DNA of 64,000 nucleotides from Psychroserpens sp. Hel_I_66 (GCF_000799465.1 NZ_JUGU01000001.1:3368501-3432500); one strand, 5' to 3'. Shown: positions 47,408 through 56,441, counted from the stretch's first letter. A program made the numbers and translations. The notes: generated from the letters alone by a model not told the origin.

Positions 47408-49945
47408 ATGAAACACACCTATAAAATACACGGAATGACCTGCAATGGTTGTCGAAATCACGTAGAAGGAACACTTTCCAAAGTGAAAGGTGTCTCAAAG
47501 GCTACTGTGAATTTAGCAAAAGCTGAAGCTACCATTGAAATGGAATCACATATTCCTATTGAGAAATTCCAAGATGCCCTTAAAAAAGAAGGTGGTACTT
47601 ATTCTATCCACAAATCTGGAGAGCGACATCATCAAAACGATACCGCCGGAGTTGATGCTGAGCGTAGTCGAAGTACGAAAGCAAAAAATGAAAAACCTAA
47701 AGGTAAAGGAACTGGCACTTTTTACTGTCCGATGCATTGTGAGGGAGACAAAACATATGAAAAAACTGGAGACTGTCCTGTCTGCGGAATGGATTTAGTT
47801 GAAGAGCAAAATTTATCTGCAAAAACTTCTGAACAATGGACGTGTCCTATGCACCCAGAAATTGTAAAAGATGAAGCTGGGGCCTGTCCGATCTGCGGAA
47901 TGGACTTAGTCCCAATGGAAGCAGATAGTTCAGCAGAAGAAAAGACCTATAAAAAAGTGCTTAAAAAGTTCTGGATTGCAGTCACTTTTACACTGCCTAT
48001 ATTCTTTATAGCAATGTCAGAAATGCTGTCAAATAATCCGCTGGAAAATATTCTCGAAATAAAATACTGGAACTGGATTCAATTTGCGCTTTCCCTTCCG
48101 GTGGTTTTTTATGCCACGTGGATGTTCTTTGAACGTGCGTATCGCAGTATTGTCACCTGGAACCTAAATATGTTTACGCTCATCGGGATAGGTACTGGAG
48201 TGGCTTGGGTTTTTAGTGTTTTCGGTATGCTGTTCCCGCAAATGTTCCCACAAGACTTTTTAACCGAATCAGGAACTGTATTTGTGTATTTTGAGGCGAC
48301 CACCGTTATTCTAACGCTGGTGCTACTCGGCCAGGTACTTGAGGCCCGTGCGCATAGCAAGACCAATTCTGCGGTCAAGGAACTCTTAAAACTCGCACCC
48401 AATAAAGCAATTAAGGTAGTAGATGGAAATGAAGAAGAAGTTTCTATTGACCAGATAGAGAAAGGAGATACCCTACGCGTGAAACCGGGCGATAAAATTC
48501 CCGTGGATGGTAAGATTACTGAAGGCGAGACTACCGTAGATGAATCAATGATTTCGGGCGAGCCTATTCCAGTCAACAAATCTGTTGATGATAAAGTAAG
48601 TAGCGGTACCATAAACGGCAACCAGTCGTTCTTGATGGAAGCTGAAAAAGTAGGAAGCGATACGTTACTTTCCCAAATCATACATATGGTAAACGATGCC
48701 AGTCGCAGTCGTGCACCTATTCAAAAATTGGCAGATACTGTTTCAGGATATTTTGTACCCATCGTCATCCTTATTGCGGTCACAACCTTTGTCGTTTGGG
48801 CAATCTGGGGACCCGAACCAGCGTATGTATATGCCCTTGTAAACGCTATTGCTGTATTGATTATCGCTTGTCCTTGTGCCTTAGGGTTAGCAACACCTAT
48901 GTCTGTGATGGTAGGTGTTGGTAAAGGTGCTCAGAATGGAGTACTGATTAAAAATGCGGAAGCCCTTGAAAAAATGGATAAGGTGGACACACTTATTGTG
49001 GATAAAACAGGAACCATTACGGAAGGAAAACCAACCGTAGAGAAAATAGGTGTTTTTGGAGAACGCTTTCGCGAAAGCGAGATTCTACATTTTATTGCAT
49101 CCCTAAACAGTTCCAGCGAGCATCCACTTGCCGAAGCTACCGTGAAATACGGAAAGGAGCAGAAAACTGAAATATCCAAAACCGAAAACTTCAGCGCAGT
49201 GACAGGAAAAGGTGTAGAAGGAACTATTAATGGCAAAAAGCTCGATTTAGGAAACGACAAGATGATGGAATATGCTAAGGCAACTATTTCATCTGCTATG
49301 AAAGATGAAGCACAATCCTTTCAGAAACAAGGGAAGACCGTTTCTTACTTGGCGATTGATGGTGAGGTTTCAGGCTATGTGGTTATCGGTGACAAAATCA
49401 AAAAAACGAGTGCAAAAGCCATAAAGGAATTGCAGGACAATGGAATAAATGTGATAATGCTTACGGGCGATAACCACGACACCGCACAGGCAGTAGCATC
49501 AGAACTAAACCTTGCAGATTTTAAAGCCAGTATGCTACCCGAAAATAAGTTGCAGGAAGTTGAAAAATTGCAGAATGAAGGGAAAGTGGTTGCAATGGCA
49601 GGCGATGGCATCAATGATGCACCAGCACTAGCCAAAAGTGATGTCGGTATTGCAATGGGAACAGGCACCGACGTAGCTATCGAAAGTGCAATGATAACCT
49701 TGGTAAAAGGCGATTTACACGGTATCGTAAAAGCTAAAAACTTAAGCCATAAGGTGATGCGAAACATTAAGCAGAATCTTTTTTTCGCATTTGTTTATAA
49801 TATGATAGGTGTACCTATTGCTGCAGGAGTGTTGTTTCCGTTTTTCGGTTTGCTATTGTCGCCTATGATTGCAGCCTTGGCAATGAGCTTTAGTTCAGTT
49901 TCCGTTATTATGAACGCCTTGCGGTTACGTTCACTAAAACTATAA
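47408..49945 (+). CDS. copA: Copper-translocating P1B-type ATPase
   Basis: 845 residues. An N-terminal HMA domain (Gly-Met-Thr-Cys12-Asn-Gly-Cys15) is followed by two heavy-metal-binding motifs of the Cys-Pro-Met-His ... Cys-Pro-x-Cys-Gly-Met-Asp type (about 107-135 and 146-174). The ATPase core has Cys488-Pro-Cys490 in the membrane, Thr-Gly-Glu-like Ser-Gly-Glu-Pro, phosphorylated Asp532 in Asp-Lys-Thr-Gly-Thr, Ser-Glu-His-Pro-Leu and Gly-Asp-Gly-Ile-Asn-Asp. It exports Cu(I) from the cytosol at the cost of ATP. It carries one coding palindrome, and the next gene begins 2 bp after its stop. Confidence 0.92.
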   Translation: MKHTYKIHGMTCNGCRNHVEGTLSKVKGVSKATVNLAKAEATIEMESHIPIEKFQDALKKEGGTYSIHKSGERHHQNDTAGVDAERSRSTKAKNEKPKGKGTGTFYCPMHCEGDKTYEKTGDCPVCGMDLVEEQNLSAKTSEQWTCPMHPEIVKDEAGACPICGMDLVPMEADSSAEEKTYKKVLKKFWIAVTFTLPIFFIAMSEMLSNNPLENILEIKYWNWIQFALSLPVVFYATWMFFERAYRSIVTWNLNMFTLIGIGTGVAWVFSVFGMLFPQMFPQDFLTESGTVFVYFEATTVILTLVLLGQVLEARAHSKTNSAVKELLKLAPNKAIKVVDGNEEEVSIDQIEKGDTLRVKPGDKIPVDGKITEGETTVDESMISGEPIPVNKSVDDKVSSGTINGNQSFLMEAEKVGSDTLLSQIIHMVNDASRSRAPIQKLADTVSGYFVPIVILIAVTTFVVWAIWGPEPAYVYALVNAIAVLIIACPCALGLATPMSVMVGVGKGAQNGVLIKNAEALEKMDKVDTLIVDKTGTITEGKPTVEKIGVFGERFRESEILHFIASLNSSSEHPLAEATVKYGKEQKTEISKTENFSAVTGKGVEGTINGKKLDLGNDKMMEYAKATISSAMKDEAQSFQKQGKTVSYLAIDGEVSGYVVIGDKIKKTSAKAIKELQDNGINVIMLTGDNHDTAQAVASELNLADFKASMLPENKLQEVEKLQNEGKVVAMAGDGINDAPALAKSDVGIAMGTGTDVAIESAMITLVKGDLHGIVKAKNLSHKVMRNIKQNLFFAFVYNMIGVPIAAGVLFPFFGLLLSPMIAALAMSFSSVSVIMNALRLRSLKL
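49064..49079. repeat. Coding palindrome, copy 4 (in copA)
   Basis: Perfect CGCTTTCGCGAAAGCG, read in a third frame as Arg-Phe-Arg-Glu-Ser just after the phosphorylation domain begins. Confidence 0.9.
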
Positions 49946-49947
49946 AG

Positions 49948-50655
49948 ATGGTAAAAAGGAAAACCGCACTAAAAATACGAAAGGCCCACAGATATTTGGG
50001 GCTCTTTTTGGGGGTACAGTTCCTGTTTTGGACCATTAGTGGAATGTATTTCAGTTGGACAAACATAGACGACATTCACGGTGACCAATTCCGTAATTTA
50101 GATTACGTGCCCAAAGCTTTTGACAATCTAATAAGTCCTTCACAAATAAACAATCCTGAAGGCATTGGAAGTATCGAAATTAGGGACATCAACAACGAGC
50201 CTTATTACTGGATAAACAATCAAAAATTGTACAGTGCAAAAACTGGGAAAGCAAAAAAAAATATTACGGAAGAAGAGGCCTTGTCTGTTGCCAAAAACTA
50301 TATGAAAGATGGTTTGAAAGTCGCCAACATCAAAAAAATAACCGAAGTGGACGACTATCACGAATATCGGGAAAAGCTATTGCCAGCCTATGTTATTTCA
50401 TATGATACCGATGAAGCTCTTAATGCTTATGTTTCGGTAACAGACGGAAAATTCCAGACTGTAAGGCATCGAGCGTGGCGTTGGTTCGATTTCCTTTGGA
50501 TGACCCACACAATGGATTATCAAGGCAGGGATAATTTTAATACAATAGTTCTTAGAGCTTTTTCACTTTTAGGCTTAATAACCGTTTTAAGTGGGTTTTT
50601 ACTTTGGTACACATCATCACCAACGATTCGAAAATTAAATAAAAAAAGAAAATAA
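49948..50655 (+). CDS. PepSY-domain membrane protein
   Basis: 235 residues with a membrane helix near the N-terminus (about 19-38: Gly-Leu-Phe-Leu-Gly-Val-Gln-Phe-Leu-Phe-Trp), a periplasmic PepSY region (about 100-175) and a C-terminal helix (about 197-215). The pattern Lys-Ala-His-Arg-Tyr-Leu-Gly and Trp-Arg-Trp-Phe-Asp-Phe-Leu-Trp-Met-Thr-His is typical of PepSY-TM proteins, some of which are membrane reductases. Tight linkage to copA suggests a role in copper handling or metal reduction. Confidence 0.75.
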   Translation: MVKRKTALKIRKAHRYLGLFLGVQFLFWTISGMYFSWTNIDDIHGDQFRNLDYVPKAFDNLISPSQINNPEGIGSIEIRDINNEPYYWINNQKLYSAKTGKAKKNITEEEALSVAKNYMKDGLKVANIKKITEVDDYHEYREKLLPAYVISYDTDEALNAYVSVTDGKFQTVRHRAWRWFDFLWMTHTMDYQGRDNFNTIVLRAFSLLGLITVLSGFLLWYTSSPTIRKLNKKRK

Positions 50656-50679
50656 AAATTAACTATTAAACAAATAATT

Positions 50680-51171
50680 ATGAATTCACAAGAACAAAAT
50701 CACAAAGCAATGAAAAAAGGAAACTATGGAAAATTTGTAGGTATGCTCGCAGCATCGTTTGTAGCAATGTACATCACAATGTACTTGAATACTTATGAAT
50801 GGGACCACGTTTGGTTTAGCCTTACAAGATTCTATATGGTCTGTTTAGGTATAGCTACTATGTCCATCATAATGTTCGTGGCGATGAGAGGTATGTATCA
50901 AAATAAAAAGAAAAATATAGCCATAGTTCTGGGAAGTATCGTTCTCTTTGTAGGTGCTTTGGGACTGGTACGTGACCAAAAGTCAACCGTAGGCGACGTA
51001 CTTTGGATGAAAGCAATGATACCACACCATTCAATTGCCATTTTAACAAGCGAACGTGCCGACATTAAAGACCCAGAAGTTAAGAAACTGGCAGAAGATA
51101 TTATTAAGGCACAACGACGAGAAATTGCCGAAATGAAGGCGATGATTGAACGTTTAGAAAACGAAAAATAA
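50680..51171 (+). CDS. DUF305 membrane protein
   Basis: 163 residues: three membrane helices (about 19-36, 49-69, 78-97) followed by a periplasmic or cytoplasmic helical DUF305 domain with Met-Lys-Ala-Met-Ile-Pro-His116-His117-Ser-Ile-Ala and a Glu/Met-rich helix. DUF305 proteins are commonly linked with copper genes and have a ferritin-like four-helix fold. It ends 4 bp before the CusB-like gene. Confidence 0.8.
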   Translation: MNSQEQNHKAMKKGNYGKFVGMLAASFVAMYITMYLNTYEWDHVWFSLTRFYMVCLGIATMSIIMFVAMRGMYQNKKKNIAIVLGSIVLFVGALGLVRDQKSTVGDVLWMKAMIPHHSIAILTSERADIKDPEVKKLAEDIIKAQRREIAEMKAMIERLENEK

Positions 51172-51175
51172 GATT

Positions 51176-52912
51176 ATGAATAAGAACATTTTATATATAG
51201 CAATAGCCGTAATCATAGGTTTGGGCGCAGGCTGGCTCATTTTTGGAAAGGGGTCAAGTGATACTATGGCAAATAAGGATATATCCGATATGTCTGATCA
51301 ACACGACCACTCTGGCGAAACCGAAGACCAAATGTGGACGTGCTCGATGCACCCACAGATAATGCAACCCGAAGCTGGCGATTGCCCTATATGTGGGATG
51401 GACTTAATCCCTGCGGAAGCTGGTGTTGAAGGTCTTGCGGCAAACGAGATTAAAATGACCGAAAACGCAATGGCGTTAGCGAATATTCAGACTACTATCG
51501 TGGGGAATTTACAAACAAGCGATGATGGGATCATATCGCTTTCGGGAAAAATAGCTGCAAACGAAGAAAACAATACCGTACAAGCCAATTATTTTAAGGG
51601 AAGGATTGAGCGACTTAATGTCAACTATGAAGGTCAGCAAGTAAACCGTGGTCAGTTATTGGCAACGATCTACGCACCAGACCTTGTAGCGGCGCAGCAG
51701 GAATTAATTACAGCTGCATCGCTGAAAGCATCGCAACCAGCGTTATACAAAGCGGTGCGCAATAAACTAAAAAACTGGAAACTTTCGGACTCACAAATCA
51801 ATTCTATAGAAGAAAGTGGAACAGTTCGCGAAAACTTCCCTATTTATGCAACCGTTTCGGGAACTGTTTCAGAAGTAATGTCAGCGCAGGGCGATTATGT
51901 AAATCAAGGACAGCCTATTGTGAAATTGAGCAATCTTAATTCGGTTTGGGCAGAATTTGATGCATACGAAAATCAGATAGCACAATTTAAGGTTGGACAA
52001 AAAATCAATATTACGACCAATGCCTATCCCAATAAGGAATTTGAAGGCACAATTTCTTTTATTGACCCTATTTTAAATAATTCCACACGAACGGTAACGG
52101 TGCGTGCAACCCTTCAAAATCGAGAGGATTTATTTAAGCCAGGAATGTTTGTGACAGGAAAGGTAAAAGGTGCAACCCAAACTATGGAAAACATCCTTTC
52201 TGTTCCCGCAAGTGCTGTACTGTGGACGGGCGAGCGTTCATTGGTATATGTAAAAACTAATCCAAATGAGCCTGTTTTTGAAATGCGTGAAGTTACCTTG
52301 GGCAATCGCTCTGGCGAGAATTACCAAGTATCAGCTGGACTGAATAATGGCGATGAAATAGTAACTAATGGAACGTTTACAGTAGATGCAGCTGCGCAAT
52401 TGCAGGGTAAGAAATCGATGATGAATCAACAAACGATGCAGGATGAATCTGCTATGATGGGCGATATGGAAATGAGTTTCAGTAATAGCTTTAGTACTGA
52501 ATTCAATAAAGCATTACCATCATATCTTAAAATGAAAGATGCTCTTGTAGCAAGCGATGCTGGTCAGGTTTCCACTTTCGCGAAAGCGACATCAAAGAAA
52601 TTAAAGGAAATTTCTACATCAGATTTAGGCAAGATGGAAAAGCAACATCTTACCAAAAGTATTGAGATGCTGGATGCTATCGCCACAAACGACAATCTGG
52701 AAAACCAGCGTGCTCACTTTGTCATTCTAAACAAGAATATCGTACCTATTGCTATGAACATAGAAAACTCAACAAATTACTATGTCCAAAAATGCCCGAT
52801 GGCAAACAACAATAAAGGTGCAGTTTGGTTGAGTGCTGAAGAAGAAATTAGAAATCCATACTATGGTGATGCAATGTTAACCTGTGGTAGTGTGATTGAT
52901 TCCAATAAGTAA
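51176..52912 (+). CDS. cusB: CusB-like RND periplasmic adaptor fused to a DUF3347 domain
   Basis: 578 residues. Anchor helix (about 4-24), a His/Met/Asp stretch, a heavy-metal-binding motif Cys56-Ser-Met-His ... Cys70-Pro-Ile-Cys73-Gly-Met-Asp, then the membrane fusion protein core with its lipoyl/barrel halves (Asn-Tyr-Phe-Lys-Gly-Arg-Ile-Glu-Arg-Leu and Gly-Asp-Tyr-Val-Asn-Gln-Gly-Gln) and hairpin. The last roughly 140 residues are a DUF3347 domain (Val-Gln-Lys-Cys-Pro-Met, Arg-Asn-Pro-Tyr-Tyr-Gly). It links the CusA pump to TolC, although cusA and the TolC-like gene are 18 kb away. A near-perfect coding palindrome lies in the linker. Confidence 0.88.
   Translation: MNKNILYIAIAVIIGLGAGWLIFGKGSSDTMANKDISDMSDQHDHSGETEDQMWTCSMHPQIMQPEAGDCPICGMDLIPAEAGVEGLAANEIKMTENAMALANIQTTIVGNLQTSDDGIISLSGKIAANEENNTVQANYFKGRIERLNVNYEGQQVNRGQLLATIYAPDLVAAQQELITAASLKASQPALYKAVRNKLKNWKLSDSQINSIEESGTVRENFPIYATVSGTVSEVMSAQGDYVNQGQPIVKLSNLNSVWAEFDAYENQIAQFKVGQKINITTNAYPNKEFEGTISFIDPILNNSTRTVTVRATLQNREDLFKPGMFVTGKVKGATQTMENILSVPASAVLWTGERSLVYVKTNPNEPVFEMREVTLGNRSGENYQVSAGLNNGDEIVTNGTFTVDAAAQLQGKKSMMNQQTMQDESAMMGDMEMSFSNSFSTEFNKALPSYLKMKDALVASDAGQVSTFAKATSKKLKEISTSDLGKMEKQHLTKSIEMLDAIATNDNLENQRAHFVILNKNIVPIAMNIENSTNYYVQKCPMANNNKGAVWLSAEEEIRNPYYGDAMLTCGSVIDSNK
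52573..52588. repeat. Coding palindrome, near-perfect copy (in cusB)
   Basis: CACTTTCGCGAAAGCG: one base differs from the core, with a perfect 12-bp centre. Read as Ser-Thr-Phe-Ala-Lys-Ala in the linker to the DUF3347 domain. Confidence 0.8.
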
Positions 52913-53030
52913 TAGACCATTAATAAACAAAACTTAATATGTTAATTCAAACTTTATAACTTTTTTGCTTTTCCAGTAAATTATTTTAATAAAATATAGA
53001 GTGTATTATCATACAATATACACGCAATTT

Positions 53031-53166
53031 AAACTCGTAAAATACTTCCATCAAAAGACTACGGCATAAAGCCAACGCTTCTTCCACTACTCATTTATTC
53101 CGTTTCCTTTTGAGCCAAGATTTTATCTTCCGTTTGGTTTCTGCTCAAATATTGTTTAATCAAAAA
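53031..53166 (+). repeat. Leader repeat, copy 1 (before parB)
   Basis: A sequence of about 136 bp, from AAACTCGTAAAATAC to ATTGTTTAATCAAAA, that recurs before the 53-aa gene at 55082 with about 15 differences by eye. Both copies keep TTTGAGC/GCTCAAA as an outer stem around an inner AGAT-TTT-ATCT hairpin and a small GGC-ATAAA-GCC hairpin, while the middle 25 bp vary. It ends about 10 bp before the parB start, so it is a leader or operator. The 120 bp between the cusB stop and this repeat show nothing else. Confidence 0.8.
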
Positions 53167-53176
53167 TTTGAGTATT

Positions 53177-54964
53177 ATGACAACAAAAGCGAGTACCACA
53201 AAGAAGCGCAGTAGAGCGAAATCTACTGCCAAGAAAGAAGTAAACGGAAAGAAAACATCCGTACTTCAAATTCAGAACTTACCATTGGGTAAAATCAAGC
53301 CTGACCTTGAACAGCCGAGAAAGACTTTTAACGAGGATGCGTTAAAGCAGCTTTCCGAGAGTATCGAAAAGCACGGTGTTTTGCAACCAATCACGGTAAG
53401 GCAACTAAATGGCCATTACATTATCGTAATGGGCGAACGCCGATATCGTGCAAGTAAATTAGCAGGAAAGAAAACTGTACCCTGTATAGTAAAAACTTAT
53501 GAGAACAATGATGTTCTGGAAGTTCAAATCATCGAAAACCTGCAAAGGCAGGATGTCGAACCGACCGAAGAAGCTGAGGCAATTGCTTACCTAAGTGAGA
53601 AATATGCACCTACCGAAATTGCGAAGCGATTGGGAAGAACGGATAACTTCATCAGACAGCGACTTAAACTGGCTGGATTGATTGACGGTTTCAAACACTT
53701 TGTCCGCAATGGCGAAATGACGATTTCCTTGGGTGTTGGTGTAGCGCTCTTTGAACCGGAAGAACAGCAGATGATGTTGGAAACGATGGGCGAAGATTTT
53801 AATGCACATCAGATAAACAGGATGATTAAAGACCAGACCTATGATTTGGAAAAAGCAGCTTTTGATGTAAATGACAAAAAATTAGTTCCGAAAGCAGGGT
53901 CTTGTATAGAATGTCCGTTCAATGCAGCCAATCAAGGCAATCTGTTTGGCGAAGGTAAAATGGTCTGTACAAAAGCAGCCTGTTTTGAAACTAAGAAAAG
54001 TAAATCGTTCTTGAACCTGATTGGAAAGTCCAAGAAAGAGAATATCCTTTTAATCCCTGAAATACGACAGTATTGGGCAGACGAGGAAAACAATCAGCTG
54101 ATTATTTCACAATTGGAAAAGAACGGTTTGAAAGTCTATTTGCTGGATGATGTTGAAATTATCGAGAATCCGATTGAGCCAACAATCGAGGATATTAAGA
54201 TAGAATATCAACACTATGATTATTCTGAAGAACAATTGAAAGCTGAACTTGAAGAAGCAAAACAGGACTATGATGAAGAATTTGTGAAATATAATTCAGC
54301 AAAAGAAAATGGGTTTAACAATGGCATCTTGTTCCATCCTGAGACGTACAGTAATAAAGAGGTCTTTGTAAAGATTGTTGAAAAATCAAAGAACGATTCT
54401 ACGGAATATTCCGCACCATTGGCCAACAGAAAAATGGCAGATTGTACACCCGAAGAACAAATCGTTAAAATCAACGAAAGGGAAATCCGTAAGAAGCAAA
54501 TAGAGAACAACAAGCAGTTTGAAGAAGTTGTGCAGATAATTCGTGAGACGAAATACATCGATGCGAAGAAGACACTTTCAACAGACGAAATGGTCGCATT
54601 CTCGATATCGCTTTTTGAGAACAATGTGGATTATATGAGCCAACAAAAGTATTTCTCAAAGTTTTTGGGCGACACTTCAAAAATGACCAAAGTTGAAATG
54701 GTAGAGAATTTTAAGAAGAAGTTCAAAAAGGAAATCTTTCACAAATTGATACGATATATGCTTACAAAACAAGTTCATTTTGGCGAAAGCAATCACGTCA
54801 ATAATCTGACGAACATTTCATTCTACAACGCAATGCAAGGATATTACAAATCTAAGATTGCCGGCATTGAAAACGAATATGCCGATAAACGAAGTAAGCG
54901 TGAAGCACGTTTGAAAGAGCGCATCACAGTTCTTGAAAAGCAAATTCAGGAACTCAACGAGTAG
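53177..54964 (+). CDS. parB: ParB/Spo0J-family partition-type protein
   Basis: 595 residues. A basic N-terminus (Ala-Lys-Ser-Thr-Ala-Lys-Lys-Glu) precedes the ParB nuclease-like domain: Gln-Pro-Arg-Lys-Thr-Phe, Gly-Glu-Arg-Arg-Tyr-Arg-Ala, Glu-Asn-Leu-Gln-Arg-Gln-Asp-Val, then a helix-turn-helix (Glu-Ile-Ala-Lys-Arg-Leu-Gly-Arg-Thr). The C-terminal half is long and charged with coiled coil at the end, and carries a Cys-Ile-Glu-Cys-Pro-Phe and Cys-Thr-Lys-Ala-Ala-Cys set that could bind zinc. This is the form found on flavobacterial mobile elements rather than the short chromosomal ParB. No ParA is adjacent. ATG 53177 is preferred to an upstream TTG. Confidence 0.85.
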   Translation: MTTKASTTKKRSRAKSTAKKEVNGKKTSVLQIQNLPLGKIKPDLEQPRKTFNEDALKQLSESIEKHGVLQPITVRQLNGHYIIVMGERRYRASKLAGKKTVPCIVKTYENNDVLEVQIIENLQRQDVEPTEEAEAIAYLSEKYAPTEIAKRLGRTDNFIRQRLKLAGLIDGFKHFVRNGEMTISLGVGVALFEPEEQQMMLETMGEDFNAHQINRMIKDQTYDLEKAAFDVNDKKLVPKAGSCIECPFNAANQGNLFGEGKMVCTKAACFETKKSKSFLNLIGKSKKENILLIPEIRQYWADEENNQLIISQLEKNGLKVYLLDDVEIIENPIEPTIEDIKIEYQHYDYSEEQLKAELEEAKQDYDEEFVKYNSAKENGFNNGILFHPETYSNKEVFVKIVEKSKNDSTEYSAPLANRKMADCTPEEQIVKINEREIRKKQIENNKQFEEVVQIIRETKYIDAKKTLSTDEMVAFSISLFENNVDYMSQQKYFSKFLGDTSKMTKVEMVENFKKKFKKEIFHKLIRYMLTKQVHFGESNHVNNLTNISFYNAMQGYYKSKIAGIENEYADKRSKREARLKERITVLEKQIQELNE

Positions 54965-54976
54965 CTTTTGTTGTTT

Positions 54977-55016
54977 GAAGAAGGGTCGGCATTCGTGCTG
55001 GCCCTTCTTCTTTTTT
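54977..55016 (+). terminator. Terminator after parB
   Basis: A 15-bp stem (GAAGAAGGGTCGGCA with TGCTGGCCCTTCTTC, one G-U pair) with a 4-nt TTCG loop, followed by six T. Confidence 0.92.
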
Positions 55017-55081
55017 ATGATAGTGTTTTAAAAGATGTATTTACAAGGAAGGGGTTATCAATCAATAGTTAGCGCAAAGGT

Positions 55082-55217
55082 AAACTCGTAAAATACACCC
55101 ATCAAAAGACTACGGCATAAAGCCACTACTTCCGCCATCGCTTATTTATTCCGTTTCCTTTTGAGCTGAGATTTTATCTTCCGTTTGGGTACTGCTCAAA
55201 TATTGTTTAATCAAAAT
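55082..55217 (+). repeat. Leader repeat, copy 2 (before the 53-aa gene)
   Basis: Second copy of the roughly 136-bp leader seen before parB, ending 8 bp before the ATG at 55226. The stems TTTGAGC/GCTCAAA and AGAT/ATCT are intact, and the outer bases are more conserved than the middle. Confidence 0.8.
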
Positions 55218-55225
55218 ATATCATT

Positions 55226-55387
55226 ATGAAACGAGTATCTGAAAAACCTAAAATTTCGCTACAAGAAGCTGAAAAACATTATCAGTCGAGTAGTGAAAAT
55301 TATGACATTGATAGTGGCGAAAGTCACTTGGCTTATTACAGGGATAAGCATCCCAGCTATTACCGAGTGTTATCAGAAAATGTTTAA
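55226..55387 (+). CDS. Small charged protein of the element backbone, 53 aa
   Basis: A 53-codon ATG frame directly after leader copy 2: Met-Lys-Arg-Val-Ser-Glu-Lys-Pro-Lys, a helix with Leu-Gln-Glu-Ala-Glu-Lys-His-Tyr, and an aromatic His/Tyr-rich end (Ala-Tyr-Tyr-Arg-Asp-Lys-His-Pro-Ser-Tyr-Tyr-Arg). The leader and its position before a DUF932 gene support translation. No family is recognised. Confidence 0.6.
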   Translation: MKRVSEKPKISLQEAEKHYQSSSENYDIDSGESHLAYYRDKHPSYYRVLSENV

Positions 55388-55403
55388 TCTAAATTCAAAA
55401 GCT

Positions 55404-56240
55404 ATGTATTTACAAAATTTACAACAGGATGAAATTTTCGTATCATCCGAAATGAAATCCTTAAAAACTCTGACACAGATGGAATCCCGAAGAGGGCTTG
55501 AAAATGCCATAATCTCGAATGGCAAAATCGTAAATGTGGTATCGAACAGCTATGGCCACATTCCGAACCAACTGTTCTTCAAGAAAGCTGAAGAGATGCT
55601 GACCGATGCACAGCTGAACTTCTACAAACGCACCATTAATAAAAATGACAGGTCGTTCATTACCGACTTTATCATCGACGACAAAAGCCAGTTTACCGTT
55701 AAGAACGATAAGGATTTGATACTACCGATGCTTCGATTTAAAAACTCGTATGATGGAAGTGAAAAGACCTCTGGACACTTCGGGTTTTATAGAGAAGTGT
55801 GCTCAAATGGTCTGCACGTTTCACAGGCTGAAATCGAGTTTTCCATAAAGCACAGTAAGAACAATACGCACTTGATTATGCCAAGGTTGAACAATCTTTT
55901 CGATAAATTTCTGGACAATGAATTCTATACCATTACCAAGAAATTCGACAAGATGAAGGAATTTAAAATCATCGATACACAGGAATTTGTTAAGGCGATT
56001 CTTGACAGAACTAAACTGTTTCGGTATGAATGTAGCGATAAGAATAGCGACCCGTCGAAAAAATCTCGTGAGGTTATAGAAATCTTGAACTATGAAGCCT
56101 TGTTGCTCAATGAAGAACCAAATCTATGGTTGGGTTACAATGCCTTCAACTCGGTACTTCATAACGTTTTGAAGAAAAGCTTCGGACAACAAGAGCGGTT
56201 AGATAAAAAGCTGTTTGATGAAGTCTATGCTATGGCATAA
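55404..56240 (+). CDS. DUF932 protein (mobile-element associated)
   Basis: About 278 residues matching DUF932: Ser-Asn-Ser-Tyr-Gly-His-Ile-Pro-Asn, Phe-Tyr-Lys-Arg-Thr, Leu-Arg-Phe-Lys-Asn-Ser-Tyr-Asp-Gly-Ser and Phe-Tyr-Arg-Glu-Val-Cys-Ser-Asn-Gly-Leu. DUF932 proteins are frequent on plasmids, phages and conjugative elements; their activity is not settled. The open frame extends further upstream through the 53-aa gene. ATG 55404 is chosen because it follows that gene; ATG 55380, overlapping its stop, is the alternative. Confidence 0.75.
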   Translation: MYLQNLQQDEIFVSSEMKSLKTLTQMESRRGLENAIISNGKIVNVVSNSYGHIPNQLFFKKAEEMLTDAQLNFYKRTINKNDRSFITDFIIDDKSQFTVKNDKDLILPMLRFKNSYDGSEKTSGHFGFYREVCSNGLHVSQAEIEFSIKHSKNNTHLIMPRLNNLFDKFLDNEFYTITKKFDKMKEFKIIDTQEFVKAILDRTKLFRYECSDKNSDPSKKSREVIEILNYEALLLNEEPNLWLGYNAFNSVLHNVLKKSFGQQERLDKKLFDEVYAMA

Positions 56241-56256
56241 ATTAAATAAAGGTTTG

Positions 56257-56279
56257 TCCAGTACCTCAAACTGGATTTT
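56257..56279 (+). terminator. Weak terminator after the DUF932 gene
   Basis: TCCAGT and ACTGGA form a 6-bp stem with a 7-nt loop, followed by TTTT. The remaining 160 bp before the Crp/Fnr gene hold only a possible -7 element TAAATTTG at 56400..56407. Confidence 0.55.
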
Positions 56280-56441
56280 GATTTATCATTCCCTAAGGTG
56301 TCACTAAATTTTACCATTAAAAAATGGGCTTTCAAGGGCATTCAAACTTATCCTGTAAGAAAAAAGTGTGTAAAGTGATCGGATGGATTTTTTTCTATTT
56401 AAATTTGATGATAATAAATTTACACGACCATAAAGTATATT

